DNA from: Azorhizobium sp965227945
GTDB taxonomy: Bacteria; Pseudomonadota; Alphaproteobacteria; Rhizobiales; Xanthobacteraceae
DNA: 64,000 nt
Reading direction: 5' to 3'
NCBI GenBank assembly: GCA_965227945.1
Contig: CBDDGQ010000006.1
Span: forward strand, 2,232,001-2,296,000
The notes beneath the pieces were generated by a model that did not search any database, was not told the DNA's origin, and saw nothing but the letters and a program-made list of their open reading frames with translations. The translations under genes and the position numbers were made by a program. Positions 15,895 to 26,977 of this stretch are shown here, one piece after another; within the stretch, counting starts at the first letter, position 1; each line of letters starts with the position of its first letter.

Positions 15895-17426
15895 CCGGCA
15901 GCTCCCACGGTGCCATCGGCCAGGATCCTGGCGTCGCGATCGCGCAGCTCGGTCTTGACCACCTTGCCGTAATTGTTCTTCGGCAAGGCATCCACATAGA
16001 CATAATGCTTCGGCCGCTTGAAGCGGGCGATGCGCGACAGGCAGAGCGCATCCAGCGGCTCGGGGGCGGCGGTGCCCACCACATAGGCCACCACCACCTC
16101 GCCCCATTCGGGATCCGGCCGGCCGATCACCGAGACTTCCTGCACCTGCGGATGGGTGAGCAGCACCTCCTCCACCTCGCGGGGATAGATGTTGGTGCCG
16201 CCCGAGATGATGAGATCCTTGGAGCGGTCCTTCAGGGTGAGATAGCCGGAAGCATCCAGCACGCCCACGTCGCCGGTGTGCAGCCAACCGGCCTTCAGCG
16301 CCTTGGCGGTGGCCTCCGGGTCGTTCCAATAGCCGGACATGACGGTGGGGCCGCGGCAGATGACTTCACCCACCTCGCCGGCGGGCAAGGGGGTGCCGGC
16401 GGCATCGGCCACCGCCACGTCGATCATGGCGAACGGGCGGCCGACGGAGCCGAGCGTCTCGCGCCAGCGCGGATCGGCGCGATTGGCGATGTCCTCGCGG
16501 CCGAGCGTGGTGATGGTCATGGGCGTCTCACCCTGGCCGTAGATCTGCACCAGCCGGTCGCCGAACACATCCAGCGCGGCGATGGTGTCCTCCACATACA
16601 TGGGGCCGCCGCCATAGACGATGGAGCGCAGCCGGGTTGGGTCGAACGCCATGCCGGAGGCCACCAGCCGCTTGACCATGGTGGGGGCGGCGAACAGCGA
16701 GGTGCGGCCCCAATGGGCGGCCAGCGCCAGCATTTCGTCCGGCTCGAAGGCGCCGCTCTCCGGCACCACATTGATCGCCCGGCGCATCACATGAGCCATG
16801 ATGTAGAGGCCCGAGCCATGGCTCATGGGGGCGCCGTGATAGAGCACGTCGCCGGGGGCGATGGGGTCCACCTCGGCCGCATAGGCATAGGACATGGCGG
16901 CCAGATTGCCGTGCGAGAGCAGGGCGCCCTTGGGCCGGCCGGTGGTGCCGGAGGTGTAGAACAGCCAGGCCAGATCGTCATCGGCGCACGGATGGGGCGC
17001 GATGGGATCGGCGCTGAGCAGGCGCGCATAAGCGGGGCTGCCGATGGTGATCACATGCTGCAGGCCGTCCGGGGCGTACGGCGCCAGGTCGGCATCCAGA
17101 CCCTTGGAGGCGAACACCACGCTGGCGCCGGAATGCTCCAGGATGAAGCCGAATTCCGCCCCGTGCAGCTTGGCATTCACCGGCACCGCCACGGCACCGG
17201 CCAGCCAGATTCCGTAGAGGATTTCCAGATATTCCGGGCCGTTCTTGGCGATCACCGCCACCCGGCCGCCCACCGGCACGTTCAGCGGACCGCGCAAGGC
17301 GCCGGCGAGGCGCGCGGCGCGTTCGGCCAGCGCGCCATAGGTGAGGTGGCGGGCGGTGCCATAGCCCACGGCAGGGGCCTCGGGGCTTTCGCGACCGGCG
17401 CGGGCCAGCCACAGCGCAAGGTTCAT
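15891..17426 (-). CDS. AMP-dependent acyl-CoA synthetase/ligase
   Basis: The 511-residue protein shows all adenylate-forming landmarks: the P-loop YTSGTTGRPKGALLSHGNL, the YGQGETPMTITTL motif, LHTGDVGVLDASGYLTLKDR, and the terminal NNYGKVVKTELRDR with the catalytic lysine. It would activate a carboxylic acid, released by the operon's amidohydrolase or imported, to its CoA thioester. The aldolase gene overlaps its 3' end. The chain length or ring type of the substrate cannot be read from the sequence. Confidence 0.92.
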   Translation of the reverse strand: MNLALWLARAGRESPEAPAVGYGTARHLTYGALAERAARLAGALRGPLNVPVGGRVAVIAKNGPEYLEILYGIWLAGAVAVPVNAKLHGAEFGFILEHSGASVVFASKGLDADLAPYAPDGLQHVITIGSPAYARLLSADPIAPHPCADDDLAWLFYTSGTTGRPKGALLSHGNLAAMSYAYAAEVDPIAPGDVLYHGAPMSHGSGLYIMAHVMRRAINVVPESGAFEPDEMLALAAHWGRTSLFAAPTMVKRLVASGMAFDPTRLRSIVYGGGPMYVEDTIAALDVFGDRLVQIYGQGETPMTITTLGREDIANRADPRWRETLGSVGRPFAMIDVAVADAAGTPLPAGEVGEVICRGPTVMSGYWNDPEATAKALKAGWLHTGDVGVLDASGYLTLKDRSKDLIISGGTNIYPREVEEVLLTHPQVQEVSVIGRPDPEWGEVVVAYVVGTAAPEPLDALCLSRIARFKRPKHYVYVDALPKNNYGKVVKTELRDRDARILADGTVGAAG

Positions 17427-17463
17427 GGGAACACCTCTTCAGGACCTGCGGCGCTGAGCGCGA

Positions 17464-17796
17464 TCAGGCGTATTCGGGACGGCGGGGCGTGAACACGTCG
17501 AGATTGATCACCGGCTCATCACCCACCACCTCGCCCCAGTGGCGGACATTGGGGGGAATGACGATGACCCCGCCGGGGCCGACCAGATGCTCATCCTCGC
17601 CGACGAAGAAGCGGATGGTGCCGGAGACGATGTAGGCGATCTGCTCGTGCGGATGGCTGTGCGGGCGCGGCTCGTGGCCGGGCATCAGGCGATGCAGGGC
17701 GAGCGTCGCGCCGTCGCCCGAGACCGCCTTGCGGTCCACGCCCTCGCGCACCGGGGTCCATTCCATCTCGTTCCAGTTGATGTTGGTGATGTCCAT
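17464..17796 (-). CDS. Small cupin-domain protein
   Basis: This 110-residue single-domain cupin has the motif PRPHSHPHEQIAYIVSGTI with the metal-binding histidines and glutamate, followed by VIVIPPNVRHWGEV with the last histidine. Small cupins of this type act as isomerases, dioxygenase-like enzymes or metabolite sensors. The ATG at 17796 was chosen over the longer frame because homology starts there and GGAGCTTG precedes it. It lies between the livH-type permease and the acyl-CoA ligase in the same operon. Confidence 0.85.
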   Translation of the reverse strand: MDITNINWNEMEWTPVREGVDRKAVSGDGATLALHRLMPGHEPRPHSHPHEQIAYIVSGTIRFFVGEDEHLVGPGGVIVIPPNVRHWGEVVGDEPVINLDVFTPRRPEYA

Positions 17797-17818
17797 GGCA
17801 AGCTCCTGAGTATCTTGG

Positions 17819-18689
17819 TTATTTCGCCGCGCCGAGGAGGCCGGAGGGGCGGATGAACAGGAACAGCAGCAGCACGGAAAGCGCCGCCACATTCTTCAGT
17901 CCGGCGCCGAAGCCGACGATGGCGATGGACTGGATCAGCCCCAGCATCAGCCCGCCGAGGAACGCCCCGAACGGCCGGCCGAAGCCGCCCACAATGGCGG
18001 CGATGAAGCCGGAAATGGCGAACGGCACGCCCACGTTGAAGGCGGTGTACTGGGTGGGGGTGATGAGGATGCCGGCCATGGCGCCCAAGGCCGCGCTGAT
18101 GGCGAAGGCCGCCGCCAGCATGCGCGAGACCGGAATGCCCTGGAGGGCGGCGGCCTCGCGATTGATGGCCACCGCCCGCATGGCCTTGCCGGTGCGCGTG
18201 AGGCGGAAGAAGGCGGCGAGCGCCGCCACCGCCAGCAGCGAGGAGCCGACGATCCACAGCAATTGATAGCTCACCGCCACGCCGGCGATCTGGATCGGCG
18301 GGTGATCGGTGAACATGGGCAAGGTCTTGGGCTGGTCGCCGCCCAGCAGAAGGGTGAGACGCTCGATGACGATCTGCGCTGCCAGGGTCGCCAGGATCAT
18401 GGCGAACATGGTGGCCTTGCGGTCCCACAGCGGGCGCACCACCACCCGTTCCAGCGCCACCCCCACCAAGGCGACGACGGCGATGGCGATGAGCGCGGCG
18501 GGCAGCAAGGGCAGGCCGTAGCGGTGGAGCAGCGCCTGGGTGATCATGCCGCCCAGCATCACGAACGCACCCTGGGCGAAGTTCACGATGCCGGAGGCAT
18601 TATAGATCACGCAGAAGCCGATGCCGATCAGCCCGTAGACGCAGCCGATGCCGAGCCCCGACACCAGCACCTGGGGGATATAGGAAAAA

Positions 18690-18697
<8 letters not shown>
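17819..18697 (-). CDS. LIV-type ABC transporter permease (LivH class)
   Basis: The 292-residue inner-membrane protein has eight or so hydrophobic segments. It carries the LivH marks GLIGIGFCVIYNASGIVNFAQG near the start and the EAA-like loop INREAAALQGIPVSRMLAAAF. It forms the translocation pore with the LivM-class protein encoded upstream. The GTG start at 18697 overlaps the end of the ATPase gene by 8 bases. Confidence 0.93.
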
Positions 18698-19492
<795 letters not shown>

Positions 19493-19496
<4 letters not shown>

Positions 19497-20470
19497 GCGT
19501 CCCCCTTGGATGAGAAGAGCGAGGACAGGCCCTTGGGCGCGTAGATCAGCATCACGATCAGCGCCGCCCCATAGGCCAGGTCCTGATAGTCCTTGAAGGC
19601 CCGGAAGGTCTCGGGCAGCAGCGAGATGATGAGCGCGCCCACCACCGGCCCGGCGATGGTGCCGATGCCGCCCACATAGAGCATGGTGAAGGTGAGGATG
19701 ACCATGTGCAGGCCGAACACCTCGGGGCTGACGAAGCCCACCACATGCACGAACAGCGAGCCCGCCAGCGCCGCCAGCGCCGCGGAGAGAATGAAGGCCA
19801 AAAGCTTGTAGCGCGCCACGGGAATGCCCAGCGCATAGGCCGCCTCCTCGCTGCCCGCCACGGCGGAAAGGGCGCGGCCCATGCGCGAGGTGCGCAGGCG
19901 GGCGGAGAGGAAGGTGGCCCCCGCCACCACGCCCGCCAGCATCAGCAGCTGGCCGCGATCGGAGGTGATCTCATAGCCGAACGCGCCCATGGGCGGGATG
20001 CCGGACAGGCCCATGTAGCCCTGGGTGACCGACTGCCATTCCACCGTGATCTCATAGACGATGAGGCCGATGGCCAGCGTGCCCATGGCGAGATAATGGC
20101 CCTTCAGCCGCAAGGTGGGATAGCCGATGGCGCAGGCGGCGGCGATGGCCCCCAGCATGCCCACGGCCATGGCCGGCAGCGGCTCCCAGGCATAAGTGGC
20201 GGTGAGCACGGCGGAGGTGTAGCCGCCGATGGCGGCGAACGCATTCTGCCCGAACGAGACCTGATTGGCGAAGCCCATGAACAGGTTGAGCCCGATGACG
20301 AACACCGCATAGATCAGGGCGAACGACACCACCGTGGCGGGATAGCCGCCGGCAAACGCGGCATAGCCGACCACGCCTGCCACCGCCAGATAGGGCAGCG
20401 CGGCGCGGGCCTGGCGGCGCCAGGAGCGGGGCTTGGTCTCAGGCGAAATAATGCTGAGCGAGCTCGTCAT
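19493..20470 (-). CDS. LIV-type ABC transporter permease (LivM class)
   Basis: The 325-residue permease has many hydrophobic segments and the LivM signatures NLFMGFANQVSFGQNAFAAIGG and LKGHYLAMGTLAI. The coupling loop AGSEEAAYALGIPVARYKL contacts the ATPase. The ATG at 20470 lies 32 bases inside the LivF-class gene, which accounts for close coupling. An open frame extends farther upstream but only through the neighbour. Confidence 0.94.
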
Positions 20471-21203
20471 AAGAGGTGATCTCGCGTGGATCGAGGGTGG
20501 CGACGATGCGGCCCACCGAAAGCAGGTAGGCGCGATTGGCAAGCTGCAGCGCCAACGGCGCCTTCTGCTCCACCAGGATGATCGAGAGGCCCTCGCCATT
20601 CAGCCGGCCGAGGGTCTCCAGGATTTCTCCGGTCACGCGCGGGGCAAGGCCCAGCGAGGGTTCGTCCAGCAGCAGCACCTGGGGCCCGGCCATCAGCGCG
20701 CGGCCGATGGCCAGCATCTGCTGCTCGCCCCCGGACATGGAGCCGGCGATCTGGGTGAAGCGCTCCTTCAGGCGCGGAAACAGCGCCATCACCTTCTCGT
20801 GGCGGCGCTGGAACTCGTGCCGGTCCTTCAGCCGATAGGCGCCCAGCTCCAGGTTTTCCGCCACGCTCATGGGGCCGAAGATGCCGCGGCCTTCCGGCAC
20901 CAGCACCACCCCGCGGGAGGCCACTGCCACCGGATCGAGCCGGGGCAGCGCTTTGCCGCGCAGATGCACCGTGCCGGCATTGGTCACCAGCCCGAGAATG
21001 GCCCGCAGCAAGGTCGACTTGCCGGCGCCATTGGGGCCGAGCACCGCCACCAGTTCCCCCTCGCCCACGAACAGGTCCGTGGGATGCAGCGCCTCCACAT
21101 GGCCGTAGCGCGCGGACAGCCCGCGCGCCTCCAGCATGGGGATGGTGCCCGGCGCGGGCGCGGTGAGCGCCGTCTCCCGCGTCTGTTCGAGCGCCGCGCT
21201 CAC
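20439..21203 (-). CDS. LIV-type ABC transporter ATPase (LivF class)
   Basis: The 254-residue ATPase has Walker A GPNGAGKSTLLRA, signature MSGGEQQMLAIGRALM and Walker B VLLLDEPSLGLAP, and lacks the longer C-terminal part of LivG. It is the second ATPase of the importer. The start is a GTG at 21203 overlapping the binding-protein stop (GTGA). Confidence 0.95.
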   Translation of the reverse strand: MSAALEQTRETALTAPAPGTIPMLEARGLSARYGHVEALHPTDLFVGEGELVAVLGPNGAGKSTLLRAILGLVTNAGTVHLRGKALPRLDPVAVASRGVVLVPEGRGIFGPMSVAENLELGAYRLKDRHEFQRRHEKVMALFPRLKERFTQIAGSMSGGEQQMLAIGRALMAGPQVLLLDEPSLGLAPRVTGEILETLGRLNGEGLSIILVEQKAPLALQLANRAYLLSVGRIVATLDPREITSYDELAQHYFA

Positions 21204-22342
21204 TGCACCACCTTGATCTTGCCGTTCACGATGGTGGCCAGCACGAAGGGGTTTTCGGTGATGCCCTGATGCACCTCGGGGGAGAAATTATAGACGCCCG
21301 TGGTGCCCTGGAAGTTCTTGATGCCTTCATAGGCATCGCGCACGGCTGAGCCCTCGAACGACTTGCCGGCCTCCACGGCGGCGGCGGTGAGCATCAGCCC
21401 ATCCCAGCCGCGCGAGGCCCAGTTGGGATCGCGATCGCCATATTTGGCCTTCCAGGGCCCGAGGAACTTGGTGATCTCGGCCTTCAGCGGCCCGTCCGGC
21501 AGCGCGTCATAGACCTGCGAGGGCGAGGCGACGAAGAAGAACTTGTCGCCCAGCACTTCGGCCACCGGGCCGAACACCGCGAGGTCCTCCAGGCTGGTCA
21601 TCAGCAGCATGTCAGCGCCCAGCTGCTTGATGTTCTTGGCGGCGGTGAGCGTGGTGCCGCCGAGGCCGATCTTCAGCACGGCGCCGGCGCCCGCCGCACG
21701 CATCTTGCTGATCTGCACGGAGAGATCGGCGTCGTCTTGCTTGTACTGCTCGATGGCGACGATCTCGATGCCGTATTTGGCCGCCACCTTCTCCGCCACG
21801 CTCTTCTGCAGATTGGCGTAGGGGGTGGGGTCATGCAGGATGCCCACCTTCTTGATCTGGGTCTTGTCGCGCAGATATTCCAGGCGCTTTTCCACCTCGA
21901 AGCCGGCGGGCGGCAGGGTGGAGAAGGCCCATTTCAGCTGGTCCGGCTGCTGCGGCAGGATGGAGCACAGCATCATCGGAATCTTGGCGCGCACCAGCAG
22001 GCCGGCGGCGGCGAAATTGCCCGCCGAGACGCAGCCGGAGACGAACACCTGGGCGCCGTCGGACGACATCATCTTGCGATAGACGGTCACCGCCTCCTGG
22101 GGTTCGGAGCGGTTGTCCTCGACGATCACCTGGATCTTGCGGCCCATCACGCCGCCGCGGGCATTGAGGGCTTCGGCGGCCAGTTCCACCCCGTCGCGCC
22201 AGGCGCGATCCACGGTGGCGGCATAGCCGGTGAGGCCGGCGGAGATGCCGACCTTATAGGTCTCCTGCGCCGCGGCAGCGCCGGCGGCGAGAACCGACAC
22301 GGCGCTGAGCAGGCCGGCGGCAAGAAAAGTGCGAAACGTCAC
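21200..22342 (-). CDS. LIV-type periplasmic substrate-binding protein
   Basis: The 380-residue protein has a signal peptide (FLAAGLLSAVSVLAAGAAAA) and the type I periplasmic fold of LivK/AmiC proteins, seen in YKVGISAGLTGYAATVDRAW, then NARGGVMGRKIQVIVEDNRS and VRDAYEGIKNFQGTTGVYNF. It would deliver an amino-acid-like or amide substrate to the importer encoded downstream. The start is taken as a GTG at 22342, preceded by GGGAGGGA. The longer open frame starting at 22435 would put extra residues before the signal peptide. Confidence 0.92.
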   Translation of the reverse strand: MTFRTFLAAGLLSAVSVLAAGAAAAQETYKVGISAGLTGYAATVDRAWRDGVELAAEALNARGGVMGRKIQVIVEDNRSEPQEAVTVYRKMMSSDGAQVFVSGCVSAGNFAAAGLLVRAKIPMMLCSILPQQPDQLKWAFSTLPPAGFEVEKRLEYLRDKTQIKKVGILHDPTPYANLQKSVAEKVAAKYGIEIVAIEQYKQDDADLSVQISKMRAAGAGAVLKIGLGGTTLTAAKNIKQLGADMLLMTSLEDLAVFGPVAEVLGDKFFFVASPSQVYDALPDGPLKAEITKFLGPWKAKYGDRDPNWASRGWDGLMLTAAAVEAGKSFEGSAVRDAYEGIKNFQGTTGVYNFSPEVHQGITENPFVLATIVNGKIKVVQ

Positions 22343-22483
22343 GGCGTCCCTCCCGAGGTTTTGTGATGCGTTGGCGTCATCGATGTCCGGCACTTGCTGC
22401 GCCGGTTGGCGGGTCGCGTGCCGCCGGGGCGGCACGCGGGGGCGCGGCCCGGCGCAGGGCGCCGGGGCACGAAGTGCGGGCGG

Positions 22484-24052
22484 TCAGGCCGCCTTGGGCG
22501 GGCCGAAGCCGCCGCCGCCGGGCGTTTCCAGCACCACCACGTCGCCGGCCTGCATGGTCAGCTTCTTGGCTTCGCTGACCGACTGGCCATTGACCAGGAA
22601 GCGGCCGGCCGCACCGGGGGAGCCGCCGGCAATGCCGTCCGGCCCGGTGAGCAGGCGGCTCGGCACCGCATTGAGCAGCCAGGGATGGTCGGTGCGCATG
22701 TGGAACTGGATGGTCTGGCCATCGCCGCCGCGGGTGCGGCCGGCGCCGCCGGAGCCGTGGCGCAATTCCTTGCGGTCGAACACGATGGGCATGGCGGCTT
22801 CCAGGATCTCGATGGGCACCGCCGCCACCCCGGTGGGATAGCAGGTGGCGCTCGGCCCGTCCTTTTCCGCCCGCGCGCCCATGCCGCCGGAATAGTTGAA
22901 CATGGAGGAGGTGAAGGGCTGGCCGTCCGCCTGCCGGCCTTGCACCTGCATGGTCCACACCGCGCCCGAGCCTTCCGCCAGCACCCGGTCGGGCATCACC
23001 TGGTGGAGGGCTTTCAGGATCGGCATGGGCACATACATGCCCACCACATGGCGGGCATTCACCGGCGCGGGATAGCTGCAATTGATGATGGAGCCTTCCG
23101 GCGCCCGGATCTCGATGGGGGCCAGCGAGCCGGTGTTGTTCGGCAGGTCCGGATTGAGGCAGGAGCGGATGGCGAAGGTGGAATAAGCGTGGGTGTAGTT
23201 CAGCACCACATTGATGCCGGTGGCGGTCTGCGGCGAGGAGCCGGTGAAGTCCACGATGATGGACCCCGCCTCGGCATCCACGGTCACCGCGGTCTTCAGG
23301 GTGATGACCTCGCCGCCCGGCACGTCGAACTGGCTTTCGCCATGATAGGTGCCGGCCTTCAGCTTGCGGATCGCCGCGCGCGTGGCGTCTTCCGAGCGCT
23401 GGATGATCTCGTCGGACAGGCTTTCGATGTCCGAGAGCCCGGCCCGGCGGCACAGCGCGATCAGATGTTCGGCAGCCGCCTGGCCGGAGGAGACCTGGGC
23501 GGAGAGATCGCCGAACACCGCGTCGGGGGTGCGCACGTTGCGGCGGATGATGGCGTGCAGCACCTCCACCGGCTCGCCCTTGTCATAGAGCTTGAGCGGC
23601 GGGATCCACAGGCCCTCTTCATGCACGTCGCGGGCACCGGCGCCGATGCCATAGCCGCCGATATCGGTGTGGTGGATGGTGGAGCCGATATAGGCGATCA
23701 AATTCTCCCCGTCATAGATCGGGGTGAGGATGGTGATGTCGAAGAAATGCCCCGCGGACAGCCACGGGTCATTGGTGATGAGCACGTCGCCGGGCGAGCA
23801 CTTGCCCTCGAACAGCCGCACCAGATGGGCGCCGGCAAAGGCCAGCGAATTGATGTGGCCGGGGGTGCCGGTGTTGGCCTGCGCCACCATGCGGCCGCGC
23901 TTGTCGAACAAGGCGCAGGCGAGATCGCCGGCCTCGCGCACGATCGGGCTGAAAGCGATGCGCTGCAGCGCTTTGGCGCGTTCCGTCACCACGCCGATGA
24001 GGTTCGACCACAGGATTTCCAGCTCGACGCCGTCCATTTTCAGTTCGGACAT
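22484..24052 (-). CDS. hyuB: Hydantoinase B / N-methylhydantoinase subunit
   Basis: The 522-residue protein is the B subunit of ATP-dependent hydantoinase/oxoprolinase-type amidohydrolases. It has the N-terminal LEILWSNLIGVVTERAKALQ, then HINSLAFAGAHLVRLF, then GDVLITNDPWLSAGHFFDI and the glycine-rich tail DVVVLETPGGGGFGPPK. With HyuA it opens cyclic amides such as hydantoins or 5-oxoproline, using ATP. The ATG at 24052 has GAGGAAC in front of it. A TTG at 24067 overlapping hyuA was rejected. The binding-protein gene of the LIV importer follows 141 bases downstream. Confidence 0.92.
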   Translation of the reverse strand: MSELKMDGVELEILWSNLIGVVTERAKALQRIAFSPIVREAGDLACALFDKRGRMVAQANTGTPGHINSLAFAGAHLVRLFEGKCSPGDVLITNDPWLSAGHFFDITILTPIYDGENLIAYIGSTIHHTDIGGYGIGAGARDVHEEGLWIPPLKLYDKGEPVEVLHAIIRRNVRTPDAVFGDLSAQVSSGQAAAEHLIALCRRAGLSDIESLSDEIIQRSEDATRAAIRKLKAGTYHGESQFDVPGGEVITLKTAVTVDAEAGSIIVDFTGSSPQTATGINVVLNYTHAYSTFAIRSCLNPDLPNNTGSLAPIEIRAPEGSIINCSYPAPVNARHVVGMYVPMPILKALHQVMPDRVLAEGSGAVWTMQVQGRQADGQPFTSSMFNYSGGMGARAEKDGPSATCYPTGVAAVPIEILEAAMPIVFDRKELRHGSGGAGRTRGGDGQTIQFHMRTDHPWLLNAVPSRLLTGPDGIAGGSPGAAGRFLVNGQSVSEAKKLTMQAGDVVVLETPGGGGFGPPKAA

Positions 24053-24063
24053 ATCCGTGTTCC

Positions 24064-26127
24064 TCAATCCTTGGTGGCGACGATGCAGCCGAAACGGTCG
24101 ATGGTCGCCGTCCAGCCCGGCGGGATCGCCGTGGTCGTCTCGCGTTCTTCGATGATGGCGGGGCCGGTGACGCTCTGGCCGGTGGCCAGACTCGCCCGCT
24201 CATAGACCGCCGCGTCCTGATCGTCGCTCCAGGCATGCAGCTTGCGGAACGCCTTGGGCGTGCCGGCGGCCTGCGAGGCGCGGGTGGTGGCATGGAAGGG
24301 CACCACCGGGCCGCGCGCGGTCACCCGCCAAGTGACGATCTCCATGGGCACATGGGAGGGGTTCACGCCGTAGAGATGGTGATAGGCGGCGGCGAACAGC
24401 TCGGCGATGGCGGCGCTGTCGCGGGCCTCGCGCGGGTCGGCGTCGAAGGTGACGTTGACCTCATGCTGCTGGCCCAGATAGCGCATGTCGGCGCCGATCA
24501 GGATGGTCACGTCGGCGCTGGCGCAGCCGGCTTCACGCAGCGCGGCGCGGCCTTCGCTCTCCAGGTCGCCGATGATGCGGGCGGCGCGGTCCCAGTCGAG
24601 CCCGTCCACGCGGGTGAGGTCGGAGCGCACCAGATCGAGCCGCACCGGCGTCACCAGGGTTCCGAAGGCGGACAGCACGCTGGACTGCGGCGGCACGATC
24701 ACCGCCGTGCTCTGCAGCAGGTCGGCCACGCCGCAGGCATGCAGCGGGCCGGCGCCGCCGAAGGCGAACAAAGGCAGGCCGCGATAATCCACGCCGCGAT
24801 CGGTGGCATGGGTGCGGGCGGCCGAGGCCATGGCCTCGGTGACGATGCGATAGATGCCGCGCGCCGCCTGGATGCGCGAGACCTTGAGGTCGTCGCCCAG
24901 CCGGGTCATCGCCGCGTTGGCGGCGGGCAGGTCGAGGGGCATGTCGCCGCCGAGGAAGTTCTCGGCATCGATCAGGCCCAGCACCAGATCCGCATCGGTG
25001 ACGGTGGCCCCCTGGCCGCCGCGGCCGTAGCAGGCCGGGCCGGGATTGGAGCCGGCGCTTTCGGGACCCACCTTCAGCAGGCCGAGATCATCCACATGGG
25101 CGATGGAGCCGCCGCCGGCGCCGATCTCGATCAGGTCGATGGACGGCACGGTGACCGGCAGGCCGGAGCCTTCCTTGAAGCGGTAGCGGCGATCCACCTC
25201 GAACAGGCCGGTGACCAGCGGGGTGCGGTTCTCGATAAGGCAAGCCTTCGCGGTGGTGCCGCCCATGTCGAAGCTCATCAGCCGATCAATGCCGAGCATC
25301 TCCGCATAATGGCAGGCGGCGAGCGCCCCGGCGGCAGGGCCGCTCTCGATCATGCGCACCGGATTGCGGCCGGCGGTCTCCGCCCCCACCACTCCGCCGG
25401 AGGACAGCATGATGAGCGGGGTGTTGGAGAAGCCTTCATCGCGCAGGCGCTCGCTCAGGCGGCGCAGATAGGGCTGCGAGATGGGCATGGCATAAGCGTT
25501 TACCGTGGCGGTGGAGGCGCGCTGATACTCGCGGATCTGCGGGGCCACGTCGGACGAGGTGCAGATGAAGGTGTCGTTGAGCAGCCGCTGCAGCTCGGTG
25601 GCCACCTGGGTCTCGTTGGCGCCATTGGCGAAGCTGTTGAGGAAGCAGATGGCCACCGCCTTGACGCCCGAGGTGCGCAGCGTCTCGGCCAGCGCCTCGA
25701 TGTCCGCCTGGCTGGGGGCCAGTTGCACGGTGCCGTCCGCCAGCACCCGCTCCTTGATGCCGAAGGTGAGGTCGCGCGACACCAGCGGGGCCGGGAACTC
25801 GATCTGCGGGTCATACATGTCGTAGCGGTGCTCGTTGCGGATGGAGAGCACGTCGCGGAAGCCGTCGGTCACCACCAGAGCGGTGGGGAAGCCCTTGCGC
25901 TCGATGAGCGCGTTGGTGACCACGGTGGTGGCATGCACCACCACGCCGTTCACATCGTCGGCGGACACGCCGGCCTTGGCCAGCACCTGGTCCACGCCGC
26001 GGAAGAAGCCTTCCAGCAGGTCGTGATGGGTGGTCAGCGTCTTGTCCACCTGGAGGCGGCCATCGGAATGGCGCAGCACGATGTCGGTGAAGGTGCCGCC
26101 AATATCGACGGCTAGGGAATAGGTCAT
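24064..26127 (-). CDS. hyuA: Hydantoinase A / N-methylhydantoinase subunit
   Basis: The 687-residue protein has the actin-like ATPase fold of HyuA/AcxA/OplA. The N-terminus is SLAVDIGGTFTDIVLRHSDG, the middle has LSSGGVVGAETAGRNPVRMI and MSFDMGGTTAKACLIENR, and the C-terminal domain ends in GPAIIEERETTTAIPPGWTA. It binds ATP and activates the cyclic amide that HyuB helps open. The ATG at 26127 lies 4 bases after the IclR-type stop, so regulator and enzyme are in one transcript. Which ring compound is used cannot be told. Confidence 0.93.
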   Translation of the reverse strand: MTYSLAVDIGGTFTDIVLRHSDGRLQVDKTLTTHHDLLEGFFRGVDQVLAKAGVSADDVNGVVVHATTVVTNALIERKGFPTALVVTDGFRDVLSIRNEHRYDMYDPQIEFPAPLVSRDLTFGIKERVLADGTVQLAPSQADIEALAETLRTSGVKAVAICFLNSFANGANETQVATELQRLLNDTFICTSSDVAPQIREYQRASTATVNAYAMPISQPYLRRLSERLRDEGFSNTPLIMLSSGGVVGAETAGRNPVRMIESGPAAGALAACHYAEMLGIDRLMSFDMGGTTAKACLIENRTPLVTGLFEVDRRYRFKEGSGLPVTVPSIDLIEIGAGGGSIAHVDDLGLLKVGPESAGSNPGPACYGRGGQGATVTDADLVLGLIDAENFLGGDMPLDLPAANAAMTRLGDDLKVSRIQAARGIYRIVTEAMASAARTHATDRGVDYRGLPLFAFGGAGPLHACGVADLLQSTAVIVPPQSSVLSAFGTLVTPVRLDLVRSDLTRVDGLDWDRAARIIGDLESEGRAALREAGCASADVTILIGADMRYLGQQHEVNVTFDADPREARDSAAIAELFAAAYHHLYGVNPSHVPMEIVTWRVTARGPVVPFHATTRASQAAGTPKAFRKLHAWSDDQDAAVYERASLATGQSVTGPAIIEERETTTAIPPGWTATIDRFGCIVATKD

Positions 26128-26131
26128 CGGG

Positions 26132-26938
26132 TCAGGGTCTCCATCCGAGGCTTTTGGAGATGCGGCCGGCAGCGCCGACCACCTCCGCCACCTGCGCGGC
26201 ATCGGGAACGGGGGGAATGAACTGGGTGGCGCCGACGATGGCGATGGAGCCGACGAGCGCGCCGTGATGGTCGAGCACCGGGGCCGCCAGCGTGTTGACG
26301 CCGGTGATCACTTCGTCGGGGGCAGTGGACCAGCCGCGCGCCGCGACCGTGGCGATCTCGGCGCGCAAGGCCACGGGGTCCGCCAAAGTGGCGGGGGTCC
26401 AGGCTTTCAGCGGTCCCGCCAGCACGCCCTCGCGCAGGGCCTCGGGGCCGAAGGCCAGCCAGACCTTGCCATGGGCGCTGGCGTGGAAATCCAGCCGTGT
26501 GCCGGGGCGGGTGGCAAATTCGATCAGGGTGCGGCCCTGCACCAGTTCCAGCACCACCAGTTCGCCATCGATGAGGGCGCACAATGTGACCGCCTGGCCG
26601 GTCTGGTCGCGCAGCCGCATCAGGTCTTCGCGGGCGGCGGAGAGCACGTCGAAGCGGGCGCGCAGGGCTTCGCCCAGCACCATCAGCTTGACGCCGGCCT
26701 CATAGCGGCCGGTGTCCGGCTCCTGGCGCACGAAGCCGTGGCGCTGGAGCGTGACCAGATGGCGATAGACGGTGGCCTTGGAGGCCGAGAAGGCGGTGGC
26801 GATCTGCGCCAAAGCCACCGGCCGGCTCTGCAAGGCCAGATATTCGACCACGCGCAGCGCCAGATCCAGCGTGCTGGTTCCGGTCGCAGATGATGGCGCC
26901 GCATCGCTTTGGACATGCGGGGTCGCGCGTGGGGGCAC
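26132..26938 (-). CDS. IclR family transcriptional regulator
   Basis: The 268-residue protein has an N-terminal winged helix-turn-helix (LDLALRVVEYLALQSRPVAL, then FSASKATVYRHLVTLQRHGF). It is followed by an IclR effector domain with HASAHGKVWLAFG and ITGVNTLAAPVLDHHGALVG. It is the first gene of the minus-strand hydantoinase operon and is divergent from the acyl-CoA dehydrogenase group. A palindrome between the two is its likely operator. It probably controls its own operon in response to the imported or opened ring compound. Confidence 0.92.
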   Translation of the reverse strand: MPPRATPHVQSDAAPSSATGTSTLDLALRVVEYLALQSRPVALAQIATAFSASKATVYRHLVTLQRHGFVRQEPDTGRYEAGVKLMVLGEALRARFDVLSAAREDLMRLRDQTGQAVTLCALIDGELVVLELVQGRTLIEFATRPGTRLDFHASAHGKVWLAFGPEALREGVLAGPLKAWTPATLADPVALRAEIATVAARGWSTAPDEVITGVNTLAAPVLDHHGALVGSIAIVGATQFIPPVPDAAQVAEVVGAAGRISKSLGWRP

Positions 26939-26977
26939 GGTCCGAACCTCTTGGCGTTCCTCTGCGTTTCATTTTGA

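Noticed and set aside
22394..24205. 603-residue plus-strand open frame opposite hydantoinase B
   Set aside because: It is rich in His, Gly, Asp and Ala, with no motif, and lies wholly antisense to a clear HyuB gene. The same holds for the long antisense frames at 24235-26115 and 33008-36163.
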